Part shown: in pieces, positions 7,193 to 14,894 of the stretch
Layout: each line of letters starts with the position of its first letter
Numbering within the stretch: the first letter of the stretch is position 1
NCBI GenBank assembly: GCA_964501335.1
Contig: CAZCTC010000048.1
Span: forward strand, 1 to 58,778
Direction: 5' to 3'
Source: CAZCTC01 sp964501335
GTDB lineage: Bacteria; Chloroflexota; Anaerolineae; B4-G1; SLSP01
Length of the DNA stretch: 58,778 nucleotides
Program-made: the position numbers and the translations under genes
Notes under the pieces: model-generated
The model's database searches: none
What the model was told of the DNA's origin: nothing
What the model saw: the letters and a program-made list of their open reading frames with translations, nothing else

Positions 7193-7228
7193 CAGAAGTA
7201 GAAAGTAGAAAGTAGACAGTAGAAAGCG
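7193..7228. repeat. GTAGAMA heptamer repeat
   Basis: About five imperfect head-to-tail heptamers of the form AGTAGAAAGTAGACAGTAGAAAG, ending in GCGGT. The same heptamer recurs at 16517, 25344 and 47399. Confidence 0.75.
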
Positions 7229-7235
7229 GTTGCAT

Positions 7236-7268
7236 ATTATCGCGCGTCCTGACCGGACGCGCGATAAT
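7236..7268. terminator. GC-rich hairpin, likely terminator
   Basis: Perfect 14-bp arms ATTATCGCGCGTCC and complement around TGACC, about 50 bp after the preceding gene and flanked by AT. It resembles a family A hairpin without the rest of the element. Confidence 0.6.
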
Positions 7269-7274
7269 CTAAAC

Positions 7275-7780
7275 AAGAAACTCCAACCTGTGCGGTCCGC
7301 CCGGAAAACAAACAACAGAAAAGCCCAAAAACACTCTCCCCCCCTCCCGCGCGGCGCATCCAACCAGGAAAGAACCCTTTGCGGCGGCAATTATCCGAGG
7401 AACAGACGAAAAAATAGACAAAGAAATCCCAACTTATGCGGTCCGCCCTGAAAAACAAGCAAAAGAAACGCCTATGTTTTCGTGCGCATTCCGATGCGCA
7501 CGAAAACATACACAAAAAACACACTCCCCCCTTCCCGCGCGGCGCATCCAACCAGGAAAGAACCCTTTGCGGCGGCAATTATCCGAGGAACAGACGAAAA
7601 AATAGACAAAGAAATCCCAACTTATGCGGTCCGCCCTGAAAAACAAGCAAAAGAAACGCCTATGTTTTCGTGCGCATTCTGATGCGCACGAAAACATAAA
7701 CAAAGAAAACCCTCTCTTTCGACTCCGCGCGTCGCATCTTACGGAAAAAACACCCTTTGCGGGATGCAAGAAAGCCAATT
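7275..7780 (-). repeat. Family A array, one hairpin-less copy and two 188-bp tandem copies
   Basis: The first copy (about 7275-7400) has the outer motif CCTGTGCGGTCCGCCCGGAAAA and the CCCGCGCGGCG block but no hairpin. Copies starting at 7431 and 7619 have a 188-bp period. Their hairpins, 7473-7510 and 7661-7698, share arms TATGTTTTCGTGCGCAT and differ only in the loop (TCCG and TCTG). The 591-bp gap between genes holds nothing else. Confidence 0.85.
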
Positions 7781-8889
7781 TACAACGTCGCAATCTCAAT
7801 ATAAGGAATCCGATCGTCCAATTGACTGTGGATGGCCGCTCCATCTTCCCAGGCCGCAGTGCAGGCCCAGGTATGATAGGAAATATTGGCATATTCCCGC
7901 GCTGCTTTCAGCAGGGGATCCTTTTCCGTGAGGCCGAGGATGAGATGGGCATAGTTCCGCTCCGCAGCCAGATTGTAGGCCTGCCGTAACAGAACCCGGA
8001 AGACATCTGGATCGTTGTCGGCAACGCAAATGAAGCTGGCGTAGATCGAACGCAGCTCCTGCCCGGGGGCCGGAAGCGGTTGGGCTCCCAGAATGCGGGC
8101 CCCCAGGTTGTAGGCCGGCCTTAACCAGCGCAGATAATCGTTGTAGGAATGGATTCTCGTTTGTTTGTAGCTCTCTTGATCCCACAGCCCGAGCACCCCT
8201 ACGATTTTCCCCCGCCAGTAAGCAATGATGAAGTCGTGTAGATCGAATCCTCGCGTGCATGGGCCGCAGAAGTCGGCCTCTGTATAAGCCGGGAAGAACT
8301 GTTTGGCGGCTCCGTGTTCCCTCAAGAAGGCCATGATTGCATTCAATTGCGCCGGTGAACCCCGTTGCAGGGTATAGGGGGAGGCAATCTCTTTCCTGGG
8401 ACGTTGCAGGATGAGGCCGAGCGTGTGAATATGGGCAAAGGGCTGCATACGAGGGTAGTGGGCGCGCGGTTTTTTGACCAGCACCCCCAGCGCTATCCGG
8501 TTTTCATCGGAGATCGTGGTCAGGTAGGCGGAAACGATGCCGTCGTTGTGTAGTTGATGGATAAAGGACATGCCGCCGGAGACGATCCAGAGGCCGCGGT
8601 ATTTGTCGATGACGCGCAGCTGGCTGAGGTAACCTATCCATTGCACATTGCCGTTGATGTAATGCGGGCGGGCGGAACGGCAGGCCATGGCGGCCAGTTC
8701 GCCGCTTTCGGCGTGGCGCGCGATGATGACCTGCCAGAAGGGCCCCATGACGCTGCATCCGAGAAAATAGTTGGGCTCACGCTCAAAGGTGGTCGTGAGA
8801 CGGCCGGGCATCGGATTGCCGGCAAGCAGCCGGCGTAGATCGGCGTCGTCGGCCGGTGTTGCTAATGAATAGATGAAATCATTGGCCAT
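7780..8889 (-). CDS. GNAT-superfamily N-acetyltransferase, long form
   Basis: A 369-residue protein with the layout of a duplicated GNAT fold. The N-terminal half contains WQVIIARHAESGELAAMACRSARPHYINGNVQWIGYLSQLRVIDKYRGLWIVSGGMSFIH, where LSQLRVIDKYRGLW matches the acetyl-CoA pyrophosphate-binding region. The second half contains FIIAYWRGKIVGVLGLWDQ, LRSIYASFICVADNDPDVFRVLLRQAYNLAAERNYAHLILGL. The substrate is unknown. The ATG at 8889 has AGAAGGAAG upstream; the frame runs on upstream only because the intergenic repeat lacks stops. It is flanked by family A elements on both sides. Confidence 0.8.
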   Translation of the reverse strand: MANDFIYSLATPADDADLRRLLAGNPMPGRLTTTFEREPNYFLGCSVMGPFWQVIIARHAESGELAAMACRSARPHYINGNVQWIGYLSQLRVIDKYRGLWIVSGGMSFIHQLHNDGIVSAYLTTISDENRIALGVLVKKPRAHYPRMQPFAHIHTLGLILQRPRKEIASPYTLQRGSPAQLNAIMAFLREHGAAKQFFPAYTEADFCGPCTRGFDLHDFIIAYWRGKIVGVLGLWDQESYKQTRIHSYNDYLRWLRPAYNLGARILGAQPLPAPGQELRSIYASFICVADNDPDVFRVLLRQAYNLAAERNYAHLILGLTEKDPLLKAAREYANISYHTWACTAAWEDGAAIHSQLDDRIPYIEIATL

Positions 8890-9049
8890 TTGGGCTTCCT
8901 TCTGGGAAATTCCCTTGAGAGTTTTTGATTTATTGGCGCCCCGGCGGCAGGATTCCGGGAACCATGGTCGCCAAATAGAACTGTCGGCAGTGTTTTTTTC
9001 CTGCTTTGCATCCCTTGCCTCCATATCAGGCAACGTAAGGCACTGCGCC

Positions 9050-9185
9050 TGCACGACCCGGCCTTGTACCGTCCCGCATGGGGCATTTTCTTTGTAAGAA
9101 ACGACGCGCGGGCTGGGGGGAGAGAGTTTTTTGTTTATTTTTTCGCGCGCCGTCTGCGGCGCGCGAAAAAATGGGCTTTTTCTTC
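9050..9185 (+). repeat. Family A element
   Basis: Forward copy: ACCGTCCCGCA, GACGCGCGGG, GGGGGGAGAGAG, then the hairpin at 9137-9172 (arms ATTTTTTCGCGCGCCG, loop TCTG) and GGGCTTTTTCTT. Confidence 0.85.
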
Positions 9186-9194
9186 TCCTATTTT

Positions 9195-9385
9195 CCGGGT
9201 GATTGCGGTTGCGAACGCTTAAGTTGCCTGATATCCTCCCTGCCCTCCTTTCCCTCGCAGGAAAGGGGGGATGATTAAGCATTTTTGGCGCGCGGTCGGA
9301 GACCGCGCGCCAAAAATGCAGTTTTATACCCCCCTTCTCTCCCGCTTGCGGGAGAGAAGGGGGGCAGGGGGGATATGAGGGGGAG
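9195..9385. repeat. Family B double-hairpin element
   Basis: Contains CTTAAGTTGCCTGATAT, a short CCTTTCC/GGAAAGG hairpin, GATTAAGCATTTT, then a 19-bp-arm hairpin at 9279-9319 (GCATTTTTGGCGCGCGGTC, loop GGA). A third hairpin at 9329-9364 (CCCCCCTTCTCTCCCGC, loop TT) is followed by GGCAGGGGGGATATGAGG. The same layout recurs at 49803-49985 with different arms. The rest of the gap to 9491 shows nothing recognisable. Confidence 0.8.
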
Positions 9386-9491
9386 GAAAAAGCATTTTTG
9401 TGCGCCCTTTTGTAAGAAAAATTTGTTAACGGTTAACTGTGGGCCTATCGTCCTTTTACCGCCGGATGTGCGTAAACGGAAAAGGAAACGG

Positions 9492-10829
9492 TTATTCCAG
9501 ACCGAAGTGCATGCCGTGCTTTTTAAAGGTTTCCTGACGGAAAAGGCGGCTGTACATGAGATAAAGTCCCAGCCGATAGAGCGATTGGGCATTGGTTTTG
9601 AAGTCCAGGGCGCGGCGAGCGATGGAAAGCGGACTGTTAAAGACCTTTCGGCAATGCATTCCGGCCTCTGTGAGTTCATCCGGCGTCATATGGCGAGGCC
9701 GGAAGGCCGCATAGTTGAAACGATATTCGGGATGCAGCCACCATTTGTCGTCATAGAGCAGCCGTCCCTCCTGTGCCATGCGTGCGTAGAGCGGGGTGTT
9801 GGGATAGGGCAACAGGATGTTGTAGGCCGCGAAGGTGAAGCGATTGCGAAGGGAGAATTCCAGCGTCTGTTCGATGCTCTCTCGGGTGTCGTCGTCGTGT
9901 CCCAGGGTGAAAGCGGCCCAGGTCTGCAATCCGTGATCGCGCAATACCTCCAGTTGGGTTGCGTAGGCATTGAAAGTAAGGGCACCGTGCAGGTTGGGCG
10001 CTTTCTTCATGGCTTTCAAACTGGCCTGGGAGATGGATTCAAAGCCGATGACATTGCCCAGGCAGCCGCTTTTGACCATTAAATCCATCAGCTCGCGGTC
10101 TTCGGTCATATCGATGCTGCCCTGAGAGACCCATTGGACCTTCAACGGAATCAGGGCGCGGAAGAGTTCTTTGGCGGCGTCGTGATTGGCCAGCAGGTTG
10201 TCGTCGACGAAGAAAAGCAGCCGGCGTTCCTGGGATTCGATTTCGCGGATCACTTCAGCGACGGCGCGGCGGTAGTGGGTGTGGTTGAAATAGGCGCTGA
10301 CGGCACAGAATTCGCAGCCGAAGCTGCAACCCCGGCTGAATTGCAAAAGGGTAACGGGCAGATAGCCCTTGTCTTTGAAGATATCCCGGCGGGTGACTTT
10401 GCCGGGGTGTGGGGAACCGGCCGGAGCGATGTAGCGGGGTTTGAGTTGACCCTGTTGAGCGTCGGCGATGAGTTGGCTCCATTGCGTTTCGGCGTCGCCT
10501 TGATAGATGGCGTCGGCGTGAAGGGCGACTTCTTCCGGGAGTAACGTGGCATGCATTCCGCCCATGACGACGGGGATGCCGCGGCGGCGGTATTCGGCGG
10601 CGATTTCGTAAGCGCGCCGGGCGGTGAAAGTCTCTACAGTGAGGGCGACCAGATCGGTGGGTTCGTCGTAGGGAATGGCTTCCATGCGATCGTCGTAGAA
10701 GGCGATTTCCACGTCGGGCGGCGTTAATGCGGCCAGCACTCCAAGTTGTAGCGGTTCCATGCGGGCCTCGTCTACGAAAAGGCTGTGTTCCAGGCGACCG
10801 ATGGTGGGCTTGATGAGTGTTACTTTCAC
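9492..10829 (-). CDS. B12-binding-domain radical SAM protein
   Basis: A 445-residue enzyme of the cobalamin-binding radical SAM class (BchE/HpnP-like). The N-terminal part has the Rossmann-like B12 domain with VVMGGMHATLLPEEVALHADAIYQGDAE (about 87-114), but the B12 histidine motif DxHxxG is not evident. The [4Fe-4S] motif is C168-SFG-C172-EF-C175 after LLQFSRG. VDDNLL, GFESI and YNILLPYPNTPLYARM are usual radical SAM barrel elements. Such enzymes perform methylations or rearrangements on lipids, pigments or peptides; the substrate is unknown. The start is a GTG at 10829 with TGGAGGT upstream, giving M-KVTLIKPT; the longer frame runs back into the repeat. Nothing nearby indicates a pathway. 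Confidence 0.87.
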   Translation of the reverse strand: MKVTLIKPTIGRLEHSLFVDEARMEPLQLGVLAALTPPDVEIAFYDDRMEAIPYDEPTDLVALTVETFTARRAYEIAAEYRRRGIPVVMGGMHATLLPEEVALHADAIYQGDAETQWSQLIADAQQGQLKPRYIAPAGSPHPGKVTRRDIFKDKGYLPVTLLQFSRGCSFGCEFCAVSAYFNHTHYRRAVAEVIREIESQERRLLFFVDDNLLANHDAAKELFRALIPLKVQWVSQGSIDMTEDRELMDLMVKSGCLGNVIGFESISQASLKAMKKAPNLHGALTFNAYATQLEVLRDHGLQTWAAFTLGHDDDTRESIEQTLEFSLRNRFTFAAYNILLPYPNTPLYARMAQEGRLLYDDKWWLHPEYRFNYAAFRPRHMTPDELTEAGMHCRKVFNSPLSIARRALDFKTNAQSLYRLGLYLMYSRLFRQETFKKHGMHFGLE

Positions 10830-10907
10830 GGTGTACCTCCAGATCATCAGTATAGCGCGAATCTGGAGGCGGAGCAATCCAGGGAGGATAGATTTTTTAT
10901 TTTTTAC

Positions 10908-11040
10908 CTGCGCGGTTGTTCGAGGTGTCGGCTCTTTTGGAGTGAAAAGCGACGCGTTGGATGGGGGGAGAGAGTTATTTTTATTCATTTTTGCGGCGGC
11001 TTCAGAAAGCCGCCGCAAAAATGGGCTCTTTTCCTTTTTT
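10908..11040 (+). repeat. Family A element
   Basis: Forward copy starting with the terminal motif CCTGCGCGGTTGTT. It has AAAAGCGACGCGTTGGATGGGG and a hairpin at 10986-11023 (arms CATTTTTGCGGCGGCTT, loop CAGA) followed by GGGCTCTTTTCC. The next copy starts in opposite orientation four bases later, making a tail-to-tail pair. Confidence 0.85.
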
Positions 11041-11043
11041 TCT

Positions 11044-11190
11044 CAACCTGTGTGGTTAGCCCGGAAAAGCGAGAGAAAGAAAGCCCGTGTTTTTGCGCGC
11101 ATTCTTATGCGCGCAAAAACACAAACAAAAAACTCTCTCTGCCTGCTTCGCACAGCGCGTCGTTTTTTACCTTGAACGTTATGTCCAGGC
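11044..11190 (-). repeat. Family A element
   Basis: Reverse copy: AACCTGTGTGGTTAGCCCGG, hairpin at 11087-11122 (arms GTGTTTTTGCGCGCAT, loop TCTT), ACTCTCTCTGCCTGCTTCG, GCGCGTCGTTTTTTACC. It lies just after the beta-helix gene and may terminate it. Confidence 0.85.
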
Positions 11191-11222
11191 GATGAATCAT
11201 TACGTTTCACGTTTTAGGATCT

Positions 11223-14200
11223 TCAGTTTTTTCTCACTAGCGGGAGGTAAAGGCGCGAGCCGCCGACGATCAATCGGAGATCGAGCGTTTGCGTAAAGCC
11301 TCCGCCGGTGGCGGTGATGGGAATGGCGTAGATCAGTCCTGTTCCGAGGGTGTTGGTGTGCTGATCGGTGACGGTTACCGTGACTATTTGGGTGCCGCTG
11401 AGGACGGCGCTTCCCGGCGTCACGGTCAGGTCGAGCGATGGACTGGCGAGGGTGAGGGTGACGGCGTGGGGAAGGTTGTCGGGGCTGAGGCTCAGCTGAT
11501 AGCGGACGGTGCCGCCGGCGCTGGTTGACTGGGTGGCGGGAGCGGCGAGCAGCATGTAGCCGCCTTCGTAACGCCCGATATCATAGGCCGATCCCATGTG
11601 CCAATCGCTCACTGCGAATTTGTTTAGCAGTGTGGTCAGAGAGGCCGGCAGGACTGTGGCTCCGCGATCGATGGTTGCGGTGCTGGCGGAGGTGACGTGC
11701 CAATCGGGCCAGGAGCCGTCGAAGGTGTTGTGGTCGTCCGGGACGTAGCTCCAGAAGACGGGGGCGCCTTCAATGCCGTGATCTTCGAAGATGGTATTGG
11801 CCTGAATCTCGGCCAGGCTCTGTTGGGGCGTCCAACTGCTGGGTGAGGAGATCTGTACGACCATGGGACCGGCATGCCAGAAGCCTCCCTGATCGTAAGA
11901 GCGCCAGCCGTTGTTGGAATAGAGGTTGTGGTCGATGGTGATGTTGGAGAAGGTGGGCGTGGCGCCGGTGACCGACATGCCGAAGGCTTCGTTGTTGATG
12001 ATGATGTTATTGGAGATCCGGGTGTTGAGGTTTCCGTGGGTGTCGTACTGGGGGCCGCCGACGCTGAAGCCGTAGAGTGAGTTGGCGGCGATATTGTTCC
12101 AGTAAACGATCTCACCGTCGCGCCAGACGCCGTAAAGCAGGAAGGCGGTGTAGGCATTGTTGTAGGAGACATTGCGATAGGCGTGCAATCCGCTGGCATG
12201 ATCGACGAAGAGACCGTAACCGCCCATGCCGCGGATCAGGCTGCCGGTTCCGCCGGCGTAACGGTTGCGTTTGTCGGAGACATAGGACCAGCCGTAGGTA
12301 TTGCGGAAGACGTTGCCGGTGATGAGGACATCCCGGAAGACATGGTTGTCGGGCGGGGAACCCCAGAATTTCAGGGCGCCGCAGTCGGTATTCTGCTGGC
12401 AGGCCTGTTCGATGAGGTTGTCTTTGATCAGGATCTCACCGGTTTTGATTTCCGAGGGGGAAAAGCCGTAAGTTTTGCTGGATTGGATGACCGAGCGGGA
12501 GAACTGGACGCCGTTGTGGGCGACATGATGGACGTGGTTGCCCTCGAAGCGCAGTTTGTTGGCGAAACCGAAGGAGAGGCCGATGGCGTTGTCGTCGTCG
12601 GTGCGGAATCCGAGATGGTGAAACTCGTTGTTGCGGAAGGTGGTATTCAAAATGCCGGGGTGGGTGAAGGAATCGGCGGCGGCGCTGTTTTCCCACCAGT
12701 CGATCAGGCGCACGCCGAGGGTATCCATGTAACCGACTTCACAATTTTCCACGGTAAAGCCGTCGATGACATTGCCGACGGGATAGCCGGCCTGCACATC
12801 CTGTTCGATGTAGAGGCCGATGTTGGCGTAACGCAGCGTGGCATTGCTGATGGTGTTATGATAGGACTTTTGATTGATCCAGTTGCCTTCATAGACGGCG
12901 CTTTCATTGATCAGTTCGAGGGTCAGACCGTCGATCGTGGTGTAGGAGCGGTTTTGCAGGTTGAATCCTTTGTCGCGGCGGGAGATTTCGATGTTTTGAC
13001 CGGCCGGATTGCTGTCGGCGAGCGGCCAGAGGTAAAGTTTTTTGGTCGCGGTATCGTACCACCACTCTCCGGGATTATCCAGCAGGCGCGGTTTGTTTTC
13101 AATGTAATATTTTGCGCCCCAGCCCAGGCCCGGATTGCCGGTTCCGCCGTCGTGTTCGCAGATTTTGTTTACAGTAATGCGGCCGTTGGCGACATCATGG
13201 GCGGTGATGGTGCGGCGGTAGGTGTAATGGCCCTGGTAAGTGTCGATGGCGATCATTGTCGCGCCGGTGAGATCGCCCAATGTGGTGAGATTGCCGGCTT
13301 CAATGCCGGCCGGTTCGCTGTCGTTGGTGCGATCGGTCAGTTGCGTCATCGAGCGTTGGGCCAGATCGCAGTTGTGATCGGTGTTGGTGGCGGGATCGCA
13401 GGCCGCGGGAGCGGAACCGCCGTCGGCGGCCCACCAGTATTCGTGATATTTCCATTCTGTCGCCACCTGCCAGTCGGGTTCGCGGGCCAACGCCAGACGG
13501 GCGGTCACATCGCCGTTGCCGTTCATCTGTGTAATGAAGCGGGGGGCTTCGGAAAGATTCCAGGCGGTCAGATCGGCGACGTAGATCCGGTTAGGATCGA
13601 CGCCGGCGGGCAGTCCAATGGTGTTGCCCGTCAGCGCGGTCCAGGTGAGGGACGATGAGGGCTCCGATCCGCGGATCACGGCGGTACCGGGGCCGTTATG
13701 CGCAAGGTAGCGGATGCTTTCCGTTTCGCTGCCGCTCATCGCCGGTTGGATTGTCTCCCGGTAAACTCCGGGCATGATGTGGACGGTGGTGCCGGGGCCG
13801 GCCAGATCGGCAGCTTTCTGGATGGTGCGGAAGGCGGCGCCCTGCGTCAGGCCGTTGTTGGCATCGTTGCCGTTGGCGGCATCGACCCAGAGATCGGTGA
13901 TGCGCGGCACCTGGAAGGAAATCTCGTCGATGCGGATCGATCCACTGGGGTTGATGGCTGAATTGGAATTGAGTTTGCCTATTTCGATCACATCGCCGTA
14001 GCTGTCGGTGTTGGTAACGGCGGTTGAACTGCGCACCAGGGTGTCGTTAACCCACACGGCGACCCAGCCGTTGATTTTATAACCGAGCGTGATCTTCTGC
14101 CAGCCGTTGGTGATGTCGAATTCGCCGGCCTGATAGTCGTAATAGTTGCTGCTGCCGTTGGCCCAGGCGAGGTAGGCTTTGTAATTGGTCTGTCCGGGCG

Positions 14201-14627
14201 GTCGGCGCAGGTAAAGGGAGACGATGGGCGGCCACCAATCGGAATCAGCCTGCAAGACGCCGGCGATGCAGATCGCTTTCTCAGGCGGCCAATAGGTGGT
14301 GATGTCGGGAATGGCGACTCCGTTGGGATTCAACCAGAACGTGAGGTAGCCTTCGGTGGCTTTGGCGACGCCGGATTGGGAAATATAGGCGGTGCCGGTG
14401 TTTACGCCGACATTTAACCCGAGCGTATTGCCGCGGCCGCCCCCGGCGATGAGGCTCAGGTTGGCCGGGGTGTGGGTAGACCAGGCTGAGAGGCTGTTGC
14501 TTTCGAAGTTTTCGGAGACGATGTCCCAGGTGGGGGGAATAATGGGGGCGGCGGAGACTGGAGAAAGCGGCGGCAGCAGGGTAATGATCAATGCCAGACA
14601 GAGGATCAAAGCTGATTTTCTATTCAT
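11223..14627 (-). CDS. Secreted right-handed beta-helix protein
   Basis: A 1134-residue exported protein. Residues 1 to about 25 are a signal peptide (charged NRK, hydrophobic LILCLALIITLLPPLSPV, SAAP cleavage region). A lectin/laminin-G-like module follows (about 30-235), with NGWQKITLGYKINGWVAVWVN. LWVDAANGNDANNGLTQGAAFRTIQKAADLAGPGTTVHIMPGVYRE marks the start of a DUF1565/pectate-lyase-like parallel beta-helix. This continues through repeated N-x-hydrophobic coils (NNEFHHLGF, EGNHVHHVAHNGVQFS, NNIIINNEAFGMSV). A beta-sandwich region and a tail LYLPLVRKN end the protein. Such proteins bind or cleave polysaccharides at the cell surface. Start: the ATG at 14627 with AAGGA eight bases upstream; an ATG two codons earlier is possible. 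Confidence 0.85.
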   Translation of the reverse strand: MNRKSALILCLALIITLLPPLSPVSAAPIIPPTWDIVSENFESNSLSAWSTHTPANLSLIAGGGRGNTLGLNVGVNTGTAYISQSGVAKATEGYLTFWLNPNGVAIPDITTYWPPEKAICIAGVLQADSDWWPPIVSLYLRRPPGQTNYKAYLAWANGSSNYYDYQAGEFDITNGWQKITLGYKINGWVAVWVNDTLVRSSTAVTNTDSYGDVIEIGKLNSNSAINPSGSIRIDEISFQVPRITDLWVDAANGNDANNGLTQGAAFRTIQKAADLAGPGTTVHIMPGVYRETIQPAMSGSETESIRYLAHNGPGTAVIRGSEPSSSLTWTALTGNTIGLPAGVDPNRIYVADLTAWNLSEAPRFITQMNGNGDVTARLALAREPDWQVATEWKYHEYWWAADGGSAPAACDPATNTDHNCDLAQRSMTQLTDRTNDSEPAGIEAGNLTTLGDLTGATMIAIDTYQGHYTYRRTITAHDVANGRITVNKICEHDGGTGNPGLGWGAKYYIENKPRLLDNPGEWWYDTATKKLYLWPLADSNPAGQNIEISRRDKGFNLQNRSYTTIDGLTLELINESAVYEGNWINQKSYHNTISNATLRYANIGLYIEQDVQAGYPVGNVIDGFTVENCEVGYMDTLGVRLIDWWENSAAADSFTHPGILNTTFRNNEFHHLGFRTDDDNAIGLSFGFANKLRFEGNHVHHVAHNGVQFSRSVIQSSKTYGFSPSEIKTGEILIKDNLIEQACQQNTDCGALKFWGSPPDNHVFRDVLITGNVFRNTYGWSYVSDKRNRYAGGTGSLIRGMGGYGLFVDHASGLHAYRNVSYNNAYTAFLLYGVWRDGEIVYWNNIAANSLYGFSVGGPQYDTHGNLNTRISNNIIINNEAFGMSVTGATPTFSNITIDHNLYSNNGWRSYDQGGFWHAGPMVVQISSPSSWTPQQSLAEIQANTIFEDHGIEGAPVFWSYVPDDHNTFDGSWPDWHVTSASTATIDRGATVLPASLTTLLNKFAVSDWHMGSAYDIGRYEGGYMLLAAPATQSTSAGGTVRYQLSLSPDNLPHAVTLTLASPSLDLTVTPGSAVLSGTQIVTVTVTDQHTNTLGTGLIYAIPITATGGGFTQTLDLRLIVGGSRLYLPLVRKN

Positions 14628-14683
14628 GGGCATATTCCTTGTTTGATGATTAAGCATTTTGGGCGTTTTTTGCGGGAAGAATT

Positions 14684-14874
14684 CGAACTGTGCGGTTAGC
14701 CCGGAAAGGTGAGAGAAAAAAGCCTGTGTTTTTGCGCGCATTCTTATGCGCGCAAAAACACAAACAAAAAAATTTCTCTCTGCCCATCCAGCGCGGCGTT
14801 ATTTACCGGGAAAGCATCTGTTGCGGGACGCAAAAGTTATTTTTAATGGGTGCTCATAAACAACCGAACAGGCA
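14684..14874 (-). mobile_element. Intact family A element with inverted termini
   Basis: About 190 bp. Left end CGAACTGTGCGGTTA, right end AACAACCGAACAGGC (an imperfect inverted match). Hairpin at 14726-14761 (arms GTGTTTTTGCGCGCAT, loop TCTT); the TTGCGGGACGC block is at 14821. It separates two genes on the same strand. Confidence 0.75.
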
Positions 14875-14894
14875 GGAAAATTTATCCCGAGGTA

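Noticed and set aside
7190..7780. Regular repeats considered as a CRISPR array
   Set aside because: Units are 148-188 bp, nearly identical throughout, with no short repeat plus unique spacers, and no cas genes are present.
12183..13658. A 491-residue open frame on the plus strand opposite the beta-helix gene
   Set aside because: Its composition is that of an antisense frame of GC-rich DNA, and the minus-strand protein has a signal peptide and fold motifs.
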